Assembly (NCBI GenBank): GCA_001464335.1
Contig: LNEV01000002.1
Span: 62,001 to 126,000, forward strand
From: Rhizobiales bacterium Ga0077545
GTDB taxonomy: Bacteria > Pseudomonadota > Alphaproteobacteria > Rhizobiales > Methylopilaceae
Direction: 5' to 3'
DNA length: 64,000 bases
The position numbers were made by a program, and so were the translations under genes. The stretch's first letter is position 1. The number at the start of each line of letters is the position of its first letter. This document shows, one piece after another, positions 1-8,340 of the stretch. The notes below the pieces were generated by a model, which was not told where the DNA came from, made no database searches, and saw only the letters and a program-made list of their open reading frames with translations.

Positions 1-180
1 TTCGGGTTCGGCTACCGGCGCTGCCCGGGCGAGCAGCTGACCATCCAGGCCTTCGAGGATTTTCTGCGAAAGGTCTGGAACGACAAGATCGAGTTTGTGA
101 AACTCAACATCGCCAGTCCCGAGCCGCTTCCGATCGGGCCACGCACGGTGATCGCCGACAATATCGGATTCACGCGGTGA
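1..180 (+). CDS. Cytochrome P450, C-terminal fragment (cut by window start)
   Basis: Only the last 59 codons are present, ending in TGA. The fragment opens with FGFGYRRCPGE, which fits the P450 heme-binding loop FxxGxRxCxG; the cysteine (codon 22-24) would be the axial heme thiolate ligand. It is followed by a short helix and the usual beta-rich C-terminal tail. This supports a heme monooxygenase or peroxygenase family member but says nothing about substrate, since the recognition sites lie upstream of the window. The next gene starts 119 bases later behind its own promoter, so the two are probably not co-transcribed. Confidence 0.75.
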   Translation, partial: FGFGYRRCPGEQLTIQAFEDFLRKVWNDKIEFVKLNIASPEPLPIGPRTVIADNIGFTR

Positions 181-246
181 TCCGATGCAATGCGGAAACC
201 GGCTGCTCGCGGTACGGCATCGGTCGGCACGCTTATGAGCTGAAGC

Positions 247-271
247 GGAACTTATTGTTCCAGAGCAGGTT
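247..271 (+). promoter_or_regulatory. EcfG-type general stress promoter
   Basis: GGAAC (247-251), 17 bases, then GTT (269-271) matches the alphaproteobacterial general-stress sigma (EcfG) consensus GGAAC-N16/17-GTT. It lies about 30 bases before the start of the DUF892 gene. That family is often part of the stress regulon, so position, motif and target agree. Confidence 0.55.
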
Positions 272-298
272 TCTTTCCCGCCTATCGGGGAGAGACAG

Positions 299-772
299 AT
301 GAAAACATTGGCAGACCTGTTCGAGCATACGCTCAAAGACGTGTATTACGCGGAGAACGCGATCACCAAGGCGCTTCCGAAGATCGCGAAGGCAGCGAAA
401 AGCGCCAAGCTCAAAGAGGCGGCTGAAGAACACCTGGCCGAAACCAAAGGCCAGATTACGAAGCTGAAGCAGGTCTTCAAAGCGGTTGGAGCAAATCCCG
501 AAGGCGAGAAATGCGACGCGATCGAGGGCCTCATCAAGGAAGCTGACGGGCTCGTCGAGGAGGCATCCGGCGTTGCGCTCGATGCCGGCCTTTTGGCGGC
601 ATGCCAAGCGGTTGAACACTATGAAATTGCGCGGTACGGCTCTCTGCGCGAATGGGCGAAGGAGCTGGGTTACGATGAGGCCCACACCCTGCTGACCGAG
701 ATTCTGGATCAGGAGAAAGCCGCCAACAGCAAACTTACCAACCTCGCCATTACGAGCATCAACAAGGTCTGA
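299..772 (+). CDS. YciF-like ferritin-like protein (DUF892)
   Basis: The 157-residue protein is all helical and acidic. It begins MKTLADLFEHTLKDVYYAE, the typical opening of the DUF892/YciE-YciF ferritin-like family, and the whole family length is present. Glutamate and histidine pairs spaced as in ferritin-like four-helix bundles (for example EEHLAE near residue 44 and VEHYEIA near 106) could form a di-metal site. The start is supported by GGGGAG six bases upstream. Members are cytoplasmic and stress-induced; the biochemical role of the family is not settled. The EcfG-like promoter directly upstream supports a stress role here. Confidence 0.88.
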   Translation: MKTLADLFEHTLKDVYYAENAITKALPKIAKAAKSAKLKEAAEEHLAETKGQITKLKQVFKAVGANPEGEKCDAIEGLIKEADGLVEEASGVALDAGLLAACQAVEHYEIARYGSLREWAKELGYDEAHTLLTEILDQEKAANSKLTNLAITSINKV

Positions 773-1015
773 GATTGGCGTCTGCAAGGTATAGGAGGGA
801 GGCGGGGGCGAACCCCGCTTCTCCAGTTTGTCGACGCCTCGTTGACCATCGGGGCCATCATCAAATCAAGCCGCGGTCGAAGCAGCACACTGCGGCTCTG
901 GCCAGGTTCGCCAAGGATTCGCGTGGTGTTCTTCCCTGCATGGTTCTGATCAGCGTCGTTACATCCATGCGCTGACGGAGCATGTTTTGCGCGGCGGACG
1001 TCGACCCCGGTCCGC

Positions 1016-3145
1016 TCAGATCGCAGCGATGGTGCGAAGGCGCGCGCGGGGGTGGATTTCGGACTGGCTGAGCACCGGGGTCTGGCTGCGGAAGCGGTCG
1101 ACCACCGAGCGCACGAACGGGCGTATGGACGCCGAAGTCAGCAGGACCGGCACCTCGCCCTGGCGCGCCGCGTCTTCGAAACGCTCGCGCACGAGGCCGA
1201 TGAATTCGTGCAGCCGTGACGGCGCCATTGCGAGCTGACGGTCGTCTCCGTTTCCGACGAGCGATTCCTGGAAGGCCTGTTCCCAGACCGGCGACAGGAC
1301 GACGAGCGGCAGCGTGCCGTCCGGCGCGGAATATTGCGAGCAGAGCTGGCGGCCAAGGCGCGAGCGCACATGCTCGGCGATGGCGGCAGGATTGCGCGTC
1401 CAGCCGACGGCTTCCGCGACGCCTTCGAGGATGGTGCCGAGATCGCGGATGGAGACGCGCTCGCCGAGCAGGAACTGGAGCACGCGCTGCAGCGCGGTCA
1501 TCGAAAGCTGGCTCGGGATGATGTCCTCGACAAGCTTCGACTGTTCCTTCGGCAGATCCTTCAGGAGCTTGGAGACCTCGCCGTAGGACAGCAGGTCCGG
1601 CATATGGCTTTTCAGGATTTCTGTGAGATGAGTCGACAGCACGGTCGATGAATCCACCACCGTGTAGCCGCGCACCGCCGCATCCTCGCGCAGCGCCCCG
1701 TCGACCCAGGTGGCGGGCAGGCCGAAGGTCGGCTCGATCGTGTGGTTGCCGGGCATCTGGATCTGCGCGCCAGATGGGTCCATGACCATGAACTGGCCGG
1801 GATAGACTTGGCCCGCGCCGGCGGGAGTTTCCTTGACCTTGATCACGTAATTGTTGGCGCCCAGATGGACATTGTCGAGCAGCCGTACGGACGGCATGAC
1901 GAAGCCCATGTCTGAGGCGAACTGGCGGCGCAGCGCCTTGATCTGCTCGGTGAGCTTGTCGGAGCCGTCCGGCCCGTCCACCAGCGGCAGGAGGCCGTAG
2001 CCGAGCTCGATCTTGAGATCGTCGATGCGCAGGGCTTCGGAAATCGGCTCTTCGGCGGGAGCGGCGGCCGCTGCCGCCGCGACCTGCTCGACCTGTGCAG
2101 CCCTGACGACTTCGGCGGCGCGGCTCTTGGTGTTCCGGTCCGCCTTCCAGGCGAGGTAGGCCGCGCCCCCGGCGATGGTGAGGAAGGGGATGACGGGGAT
2201 GCCGGGAAGGAAGGCGATGACCGCCATGACGCCCGCGGACATGCCGAGCGCCTTCGGGTAGCCGGAGAGCTGATCCATCAGGGCGCGGTCGGCCGAGCCG
2301 GAAACGCCCGCTTTGGAGACGAGAAGACCCGCCGCCGTCGAGACGATGAGGGCCGGGATCTGCGAGACGAGACCGTCGCCGACAGTCAGCAGCGTGTAGG
2401 TGTGACCGGCCTCACCGAGCGACATATCGTGCTGCGCGACGCCGATGATGATGCCCGCAATGACGTTGATGACGGTGATCAGAAGCCCGGCGATCGCATC
2501 GCCGCGCACGAATTTCGAGGCACCGTCCATGGCGCCGAAGAACGAGCTTTCGTCCTCGAGATCCTTGCGGCGCTTGCGGGCCGTCGCCTCGTCGATGAGA
2601 CCGGCCGAAAGGTCGGCGTCCACGGCCATCTGCTTGCCGGGCATGGCATCGAGCGTGAAGCGGGCGGCGACTTCCGCGATGCGGCCCGAACCCTTGGTAA
2701 TGACGACGAAGTTCACGATGACCAGAATCGCGAACACGATGATGCCGATGACGAAATTGCCGCCCATCACGAAATTGCCGAACGCCTCGATGACGTGGCC
2801 GGCGGCATCGGTGCCGTTCTGGCCGTTGGCAAGGATGAGGCGCGTCGAGGCGAGGTTGAGCGCAAGGCGCATCATGGTCGCGACGAGAAGCACGGTCGGG
2901 AAGGCGGAGAATTCGAGCGGCGCCTGGATGAACAGGGCCGTCATCAGGATCAGCACGGAAAAGATGATCGAGAACGCCAGGAAGATGTCGAGCATCACCG
3001 GCGGCAGGGGCATGATGAGGACGACGAGGATCGTCAGGACGCCGAAGGCCAGCCCGATATCGCCGTTCTTCAGGAAATCGACGAGATTGCCTGCGATCAG
3101 CCGGGATTCGGCGGCGGCACGTCCGGCGCTGCTGGTGTCTGCCAT
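1016..3145 (-). CDS. flhA: Flagellar export apparatus protein FlhA
   Basis: The 709-residue protein has the FlhA layout. About eight hydrophobic helices fill the first half (residues ~20-330) and include the conserved cytoplasmic loop near RLALNLASTRLIL. A soluble C-terminal domain (~360-709) docks chaperone-substrate complexes. FlhA is the export-gate ring subunit of the flagellar type III secretion system in the inner membrane. I place the start at MADTSSAG because GGAGA lies just upstream of that ATG; an in-frame ATG 26 codons earlier has no such signal. A CtrA box and a candidate FlbD site lie upstream. In Caulobacter flhA directly follows flbD, but here about 9.8 kb of other genes intervene. 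Confidence 0.95.
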   Translation of the reverse strand: MADTSSAGRAAAESRLIAGNLVDFLKNGDIGLAFGVLTILVVLIMPLPPVMLDIFLAFSIIFSVLILMTALFIQAPLEFSAFPTVLLVATMMRLALNLASTRLILANGQNGTDAAGHVIEAFGNFVMGGNFVIGIIVFAILVIVNFVVITKGSGRIAEVAARFTLDAMPGKQMAVDADLSAGLIDEATARKRRKDLEDESSFFGAMDGASKFVRGDAIAGLLITVINVIAGIIIGVAQHDMSLGEAGHTYTLLTVGDGLVSQIPALIVSTAAGLLVSKAGVSGSADRALMDQLSGYPKALGMSAGVMAVIAFLPGIPVIPFLTIAGGAAYLAWKADRNTKSRAAEVVRAAQVEQVAAAAAAAPAEEPISEALRIDDLKIELGYGLLPLVDGPDGSDKLTEQIKALRRQFASDMGFVMPSVRLLDNVHLGANNYVIKVKETPAGAGQVYPGQFMVMDPSGAQIQMPGNHTIEPTFGLPATWVDGALREDAAVRGYTVVDSSTVLSTHLTEILKSHMPDLLSYGEVSKLLKDLPKEQSKLVEDIIPSQLSMTALQRVLQFLLGERVSIRDLGTILEGVAEAVGWTRNPAAIAEHVRSRLGRQLCSQYSAPDGTLPLVVLSPVWEQAFQESLVGNGDDRQLAMAPSRLHEFIGLVRERFEDAARQGEVPVLLTSASIRPFVRSVVDRFRSQTPVLSQSEIHPRARLRTIAAI

Positions 3146-3322
3146 ACTCTCTCCGGAAGCCTGACGGCGGGGCGAGATCCCGGCACGGAACGGGGGGTTC
3201 GGCGCGACTGCACGGACTTCCATCTGCGCCTCCTGACCTTCGGCCCGACAAGGGCGGAAACAGATACGGGCACGCGATTTCGATCACTCGGGACGCGCCG
3301 GCCAACGGACCGGCAGGAACTG

Positions 3323-3338
3323 GGCAGAATTTGCCGGG
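3323..3338. promoter_or_regulatory. Candidate FlbD (ftr-like) site upstream of flhA
   Basis: GGCA-GAATT-TGCC followed by GGG. A 23-base stretch around it (3319-3341) is identical at 22 positions to the stretch upstream of fliF (17969-17991). It is an inverted repeat with 4-bp arms and a 5-bp spacer, resembling the ftr elements bound by FlbD at Caulobacter flagellar promoters. The assignment rests on repetition at flagellar genes in this window. Confidence 0.6.
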
Positions 3339-3345
3339 TGTATGG

Positions 3346-3360
3346 TTAACGGGCGGTTAA
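3346..3360. promoter_or_regulatory. CtrA box upstream of flhA
   Basis: TTAA, seven bases (CGGGCGG), then TTAA is a perfect full CtrA recognition site. It lies next to the ftr-like element, the arrangement expected of an early (class II) flagellar promoter that CtrA activates and FlbD later represses. It is about 200 bases upstream of the flhA start. Confidence 0.65.
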
Positions 3361-3401
3361 GAAAGAGTTTTCCGGGGCCTGCGGCCACACGGGAAAAGGA
3401 A

Positions 3402-3432
3402 GGGGCCGGACCTTGCCGGTTCGGCCCCTTTC
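3402..3432 (-). terminator. Terminator downstream of sbmA
   Basis: A 9-bp stem (AAGGGGCCG with CGGCCCCTT) and a 13-base loop lie just past the sbmA stop. In the minus direction the stem is followed by a T-containing stretch (CCTTTTCCC), as in an intrinsic terminator. Confidence 0.65.
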
Positions 3433-3439
3433 CGGGTGT

Positions 3440-4684
3440 TTACGCCACTGCGGCGCGCTGGTCCTCGACTTCCGGCGGCGGGGGCGGGGCGCCGTGGATG
3501 ACCATTTCGAAGGTCCTGAGGCGCTTGTACACCGACAGCAGCTCGACGATCGTCGTCCAGGCATTGACGAGGTACTGGAACGAGGAACGCACCTGTTCGA
3601 AGGCGTTCAGCACCTGCTGCATGAGGCCGAGCGTGATCTTCCCGGCGACGATGGAAGGCGCGAGGATGATGTAGGGGAAGATGTTGTCGGTCTGCAGGTA
3701 GACGATGCGCGCGATGTTGAAATAGGTGTAGTGGAAGTACAGACGGAAATAATTGCGCCGCACATTCGAGAAGAGGTCGCCCACCGTGGGCGGCTGGGCG
3801 CGGTCGGCATGGTCTTCGCCGTAGACGAGTTCCTTGCGGTAGGCGGCCTCGACGCGCTGGTTCTTGAATTCGAGGCCGGGCAGCTTGATGCCGACAAGGG
3901 CCAGAAAGCCCGTGCCGAACGCCGCCCACAGGATCGCCGCCCAGACAAGCGCGTGCGGCACCTCGCCGATGAACGGCATTTCGGTGATCGTGTAGGAATA
4001 TTGCAGAAGGATCGGCAGGAACGCGATCAGCGTCATGACGGAGCTGATGAGATTGACGCCGAGCCCTTCCATCGTTGTCGAAAAACGCATCGTGTCTTCC
4101 TGCACGCGCTGGGAGGCGCCTTCCACGGAACGCAGCTTCGGCCAATAGGACATGTAATATTCGTTCATCGCCGTGCGCCACCGGAAGATCCAGTGGCTGA
4201 CGAAGAAGCGCGAGAACACGCCGACGCCCACGGCAATAAAGGCAATGCCCGCAAACGTCACAAGCTCGGCAAAGAATTCGTCGAGGGTCACCGGGCGCGT
4301 TTTCGCCAGCGCCGCCTGCACCGTGTCATAGAACGGCCCGTACCAGGCGTTGATGGCAACGGACACCTGAACCTGGAAATAGGTGATGAAAAGGATCAGC
4401 GCCGAGCCGAGGATCGACCAGCGCGTCCAGGGGTGGGGTGCATAGAACTGCCAGAACGCGGCGAACAGCAGAGTTGCGATCGTGAAGTACAGATAGAACC
4501 AAAGAAACGGCTCGGACCAGAACACGCTGACACGGCCAGCCTGTGCGGGATCAGGCGCTGCGCCGAGGCCGAAGACCCCGCCGAGACCGTTTGCGCCGGA
4601 GTACCAGATGCCGACGCAGACGGCGGTCCAGAGCACGAGCGACCAGAAGAACAGCTTTGGGCGGGGGAAGAATGAGACAAACAC
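3440..4684 (-). CDS. sbmA: SbmA/BacA-type peptide transporter
   Basis: The 414-residue membrane protein aligns by eye with SbmA/BacA from its first residues ([14 protein letters not shown], as in SbmA FKSFFPKPGTFF). Eight or so hydrophobic segments span it, and family blocks such as [12 protein letters not shown] and [13 protein letters not shown] are present. These inner-membrane proteins import proline-rich peptides, microcins, bleomycin-like compounds and cobalamin. In rhizobia and Brucella BacA is needed for chronic host infection and very-long-chain fatty acid modification. The start is a GTG with AAGGAG seven bases upstream; an ATG 16 codons earlier lacks a ribosome site and adds a non-family extension. 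The gene is divergent from the next gene and has its own terminator. Confidence 0.92.
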   Translation of the reverse strand: MFVSFFPRPKLFFWSLVLWTAVCVGIWYSGANGLGGVFGLGAAPDPAQAGRVSVFWSEPFLWFYLYFTIATLLFAAFWQFYAPHPWTRWSILGSALILFITYFQVQVSVAINAWYGPFYDTVQAALAKTRPVTLDEFFAELVTFAGIAFIAVGVGVFSRFFVSHWIFRWRTAMNEYYMSYWPKLRSVEGASQRVQEDTMRFSTTMEGLGVNLISSVMTLIAFLPILLQYSYTITEMPFIGEVPHALVWAAILWAAFGTGFLALVGIKLPGLEFKNQRVEAAYRKELVYGEDHADRAQPPTVGDLFSNVRRNYFRLYFHYTYFNIARIVYLQTDNIFPYIILAPSIVAGKITLGLMQQVLNAFEQVRSSFQYLVNAWTTIVELLSVYKRLRTFEMVIHGAPPPPPEVEDQRAAVA

Positions 4685-4890
4685 GGGAAGGCTCCTTGGC
4701 GAGGCACCCTGGAAGGCGTGCCGATATTGCACTTTGGCTCGCGCTCGGCACCTGAAGTTTTGGAAAGATTCACCATGCGCCCGCTCAAACGTGGATCTGG
4801 CGAGACTCCCGGATCGGCGTAAGTGCCTGTTAATGCCAAGGGATTAGGCAGTTTCTGTCAACATGACTGACCGAATTCGAGGGTGCCGGG

Positions 4891-6429
4891 GTGGACCTCA
4901 CCGTTTATGATCGCCGGGCGTGGAGGATACGCCTCACGCTGGCCGTCGGGCTCGTTTTTTCGGGCATCGTCTGGTACCTCGCCGATTTCCACAATCTGGG
5001 GTTGGGCGAAGGACGCGTGAGCTGGCTCGTGCCGGCCGCAATGCTGGTGGCGATGCTCGTCATCGGCGTCTACGCCAACGGTCTCATCCACGAACTGCGC
5101 CATCACGCCGTGGAACTGGGCGAGCAGCACGCTTTGCTGCGCCGTCTCGCGCAGCACGATCCCATGACGGGGCTTCTCAACCGGGCCAGCTTCATTGCGG
5201 CGCTCGAAGAGCGCGTCAAGCAATCGGAGGAGGGGATGCCGGTTGCCCTTTTCCTTCTCGATCTCGACCGCTTCAAGGTCATGAACGACGTGTTCGGCCA
5301 TGCCTTCGGCGATGCGGTGCTGGAGCGGGTCGGCGAGGTTCTGCGCCGCGATATCGGAGACGGGCTCTGTGGTCGGCTCGGCGGCGACGAGTTTGCCTTC
5401 ATGCTGAGCGGGCCGGTGTCACGCTCCACCTGCGAGGCTGCTGGACGGCGCGTTCTGCAGGCGCTGGCGGCGCCGACATCGATATTGGGCCGCACCACGC
5501 AGATCGAAGGCAGCATCGGCGTCGCCTGGAGCCCGCAGCACACGATGGACCGCATGGACATCGTCGCCTGCGCGGATCTTGCGCTCTATCTCGCCAAGGA
5601 AGAGGGGCGCGGGCGTGTCGCCTGTTTCGATGGGGAGCTTCTGAAGGAAGAGCGTTACCGCCGCTCGATCGAGCGCGAACTGCGCGGCGCATTGCTCATG
5701 AACGAGCTCGAAATGTACTACCAGCCGATCCATTCGGCGGACGGGGCTCGGGTCACGGCGCTCGAGGCTCTGGTGCGCTGGCGCCACCCGGTGCGCGGCG
5801 TCATTTCGCCGGCCGAGTTCATTGCGGTCGCCGAGCGTTCTTCGCTCATCGAGAAGCTCGGAACCTGGGTTTTTACGCGCGTGTGCGAAGACATGGCCGA
5901 CTGGGACGACATCAAGGTCAGCATCAATGTGTCGCCGGCTCAGTTGAAAGGCCGCGATTTTGCGAATCATGTTCGCGACATTCTCGCATCGACCGGCCGC
6001 GACCCGCGCCGCATCGCCATCGAGATCACCGAGAACATCCTCATGGACAACAGCGCCGAACAGATCGCCGATCTGAACGCGCTGCGCGCGCTTGGCATGA
6101 GCGTCTGGCTCGACGATTTCGGGACCGGCCATTCGGGCCTCAGCTATCTGCGGGAATTCCCGATCGACGTGATCAAGATCGACAAGGGGCTCGTGCAGGA
6201 CATGCGCGACAGCGCGGACAACCGGGTTTTCGTGTCGACCATCGCGCAGCTCGGCAGCGGGCTCGACCGCCGCGTCGTGGCCGAGGGAATCGAGACGCAG
6301 GACGATCTCGTTCTCGCCCGCGCTGCCGGATGCTCGCATGTGCAGGGTTATTATTTTTCGCGCCCGCTGGAAGCGCGCAACGTGCCTGCCTACCTCGCGA
6401 CGGCCAACAAGTGCAGCGCCGCAGCCTGA
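4891..6429 (+). CDS. GGDEF-EAL c-di-GMP enzyme, membrane-bound
   Basis: The 512-residue protein has two N-terminal membrane helices (~12-30 and ~44-60), a GGDEF domain (~80-250) and an EAL domain (~265-500). Both signatures are intact: RLGGDEFAF for cyclase activity, and EALVRW plus the DDFGTG loop for phosphodiesterase activity. No RxxD inhibition site stands five residues before GGDEF, so product inhibition of the cyclase is not expected. The start is a GTG. It lies in tandem with a second GGDEF gene inside the flagellar region, which suggests a part in motility control. Which activity dominates cannot be read from the sequence. Confidence 0.93.
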   Translation: MDLTVYDRRAWRIRLTLAVGLVFSGIVWYLADFHNLGLGEGRVSWLVPAAMLVAMLVIGVYANGLIHELRHHAVELGEQHALLRRLAQHDPMTGLLNRASFIAALEERVKQSEEGMPVALFLLDLDRFKVMNDVFGHAFGDAVLERVGEVLRRDIGDGLCGRLGGDEFAFMLSGPVSRSTCEAAGRRVLQALAAPTSILGRTTQIEGSIGVAWSPQHTMDRMDIVACADLALYLAKEEGRGRVACFDGELLKEERYRRSIERELRGALLMNELEMYYQPIHSADGARVTALEALVRWRHPVRGVISPAEFIAVAERSSLIEKLGTWVFTRVCEDMADWDDIKVSINVSPAQLKGRDFANHVRDILASTGRDPRRIAIEITENILMDNSAEQIADLNALRALGMSVWLDDFGTGHSGLSYLREFPIDVIKIDKGLVQDMRDSADNRVFVSTIAQLGSGLDRRVVAEGIETQDDLVLARAAGCSHVQGYYFSRPLEARNVPAYLATANKCSAAA

Positions 6430-6519
6430 CCATCACGGTTAACGCCGCGTGAAGACGATCGTCGAAAACGCGTTTCATCCGGGCGACGAATTTTTACGCG
6501 CGTCGTGTAAGACGGTTCC

Positions 6520-8301
6520 GTGAAAGATCAGCACCGCTCATCAGACGTGACCGTAGCCCAGGTCCGGATACAGACCCTGCAAAGAGCCGGGGGCGTCGTG
6601 GCTGCTTTGGGCTGCCTGTTGCTTGGCGTCGTGGCGATGACCGCGAGCTACATGGATTACAAAAGCTTCGCCGAGGGCGGCTCCCAGCTCGAACGTTTCC
6701 ATCGCGCCTTGAACGCCGCGAATGCCATGTCGCGCGAGCGCGGCCCGTCGAATGCGGCGATGGGCAGCGACGAAGGCAACCGGGAAGCGAAGGTGGGCGA
6801 CCTCGTCCTGAGGCGGCGGCAGACCGATGCCGCGCTTCGCAGGCTTGCCGATCTCGACGATGGCCGGGAGGGTGTCGTTACGTCGCGCCGCCTGTTCGGC
6901 CAGATGACGGCATCGCTCGCGCTGGGACGCGCCGAGGTCGATCGCGTCGTGGCGCTGCCTCCGGCAATGCGCTCCGGCCCTGCCATCGAAAGCGCGATCC
7001 TCGCCATGTTTTCGGCGGCTGACGAAGCGGCCAGACTGCGCGATCTCATCGGCCGGGATGTTATCGCCCGGACGCCGCAGATCGGTGCCGATGTGATGCT
7101 GGCAACTGCCGCAAGCGATCTGCGCGAATTTCAGGGCCGCCTTGGCTCCTATGTGGTGATGATGCTGACCTCGGCCCCGGAGACAGAACCCCGGCTAAGA
7201 CGTGATATGGACAGGACCGTCGAAAGACTGACTTTTCTGCGCGAAAGCGTCTCCGCCTATACCGACATTTATTTCAGGGATCCGGGGCTTCGGGATCTGA
7301 TCTCGCAGATCCATGCGGATTATTTCCGCAAGGGGCTCGGATACGCAATGGCCGCCGCGTCCATGCGCGTGCCGGAACATACGCCGAGCGTCGGCACTTT
7401 CACGGCCGAATATGTGCCAAGCATGAAAACAACCGAACAATTCGGCGACAGGATCGTCGCGGCGTCGGCAACGCGTCTGGAAACGCTGCGCGATGCGGAG
7501 TGGTGGCATCTTGTCCTCGCGGGCCTTATCACCGCGATCACTCTGTGCGTGATCGGTGCGACCGCGCTTGTTCTGCGCCGGCGCCTTTTCACGCCGCTGA
7601 TGGAGGCGCATCAACAGATCGTCGCGATCGCCAACGGCGATCTGACCGAACCGGCGGTCCTGCGGTCCGCGGGAAGCGAAATGGACGAGATGTTCGAGGG
7701 GCTTTCGGAGCTGCGCAGCCAGCAGGTCGAGAAATTGCGGCTCGAGCGCGCGCAGACGGCACTGACCCAGCAATTGCGGGAAATGTCACAGACCGATCAG
7801 CTCACCGGGCTTCCCAATCGCCGCGCGCTGATGGACGCCGCCGCGCGGATGGCGGCGCTGGAAGGGCAGGCGAGCCGCGGCAGCGCGCTCGTGATGTTCG
7901 ACATCGACCATTTCAAGCGCATCAACGACACGTACGGCCATGCGATCGGCGATGTGGTCCTGCGCAGGCTCGGCGAAATCGTGCGGCCGGTGCTGCGGCC
8001 CGGAGACATCCTTGCGCGCTATGGGGGCGAGGAATTCACACTTGTGCTCAGCGAGGTCGACGAAGCCGAGGCGTTCGCGATCACCGAGCGCATCCGGGTT
8101 CTGGTCGGCGAGGCGCGCTTCACCGATATGTACGACACGCGCGTGACCGCAAGCTTCGGTATTGCCCTGCGGGCGCCCGGAATCCGCGCCGATTGGGAAC
8201 GGATGATCGATATCGCCGACCGCCGCCTCTACATCGCAAAACAGAGCGGCCGAAACTGCACCTGCGCGAGCGACGAGATCCAGCTTCGCCACGCGGGGTG
8301 A
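6520..8301 (+). CDS. HAMP-GGDEF diguanylate cyclase with periplasmic sensor
   Basis: In the 593-residue protein two membrane helices (~22-42 and ~330-352) frame a helical periplasmic sensor of ~285 residues. A HAMP segment (~353-410), a coiled linker and a GGDEF domain (~425-585) follow. The active site is GGEEF, a functional variant, and RPGD sits exactly five residues before it, so the allosteric c-di-GMP inhibition site is present. This differs from the upstream GGDEF-EAL protein. Translation starts at GTG with only a weak ribosome site. The gene converges on the Tat-exported amidase gene and probably shares transcription with the upstream gene (90-base gap). Confidence 0.92.
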   Translation: MKDQHRSSDVTVAQVRIQTLQRAGGVVAALGCLLLGVVAMTASYMDYKSFAEGGSQLERFHRALNAANAMSRERGPSNAAMGSDEGNREAKVGDLVLRRRQTDAALRRLADLDDGREGVVTSRRLFGQMTASLALGRAEVDRVVALPPAMRSGPAIESAILAMFSAADEAARLRDLIGRDVIARTPQIGADVMLATAASDLREFQGRLGSYVVMMLTSAPETEPRLRRDMDRTVERLTFLRESVSAYTDIYFRDPGLRDLISQIHADYFRKGLGYAMAAASMRVPEHTPSVGTFTAEYVPSMKTTEQFGDRIVAASATRLETLRDAEWWHLVLAGLITAITLCVIGATALVLRRRLFTPLMEAHQQIVAIANGDLTEPAVLRSAGSEMDEMFEGLSELRSQQVEKLRLERAQTALTQQLREMSQTDQLTGLPNRRALMDAAARMAALEGQASRGSALVMFDIDHFKRINDTYGHAIGDVVLRRLGEIVRPVLRPGDILARYGGEEFTLVLSEVDEAEAFAITERIRVLVGEARFTDMYDTRVTASFGIALRAPGIRADWERMIDIADRRLYIAKQSGRNCTCASDEIQLRHAG

Positions 8302-8308
8302 GAACGGC

Positions 8309-8327
8309 CCGGGCGGATTGCGCCCGG
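8309..8327. terminator. Hairpin between convergent genes
   Basis: CCGGGCG, five bases, CGCCCGG lies in the 39-base gap between the convergent cyclase and amidase genes. It has no U-tract on either strand, so it may be a weak or factor-assisted bidirectional stop. Confidence 0.35.
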
Positions 8328-8340
8328 ACCGGAAATGCCG

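Noticed and set aside
775-975. Short frame between the DUF892 gene and flhA
   Set aside because: No ribosome site, no family pattern; the 243-base gap holds nothing I can support.
2402-3349. 315-codon plus frame inside flhA
   Set aside because: It encodes a biased Asp/Arg/His sequence complementary to FlhA membrane helices.
3413-4675. 420-codon frame opposite sbmA
   Set aside because: The product is charged and repetitive with no family pattern; sbmA on the minus strand has clear homology and a ribosome site.
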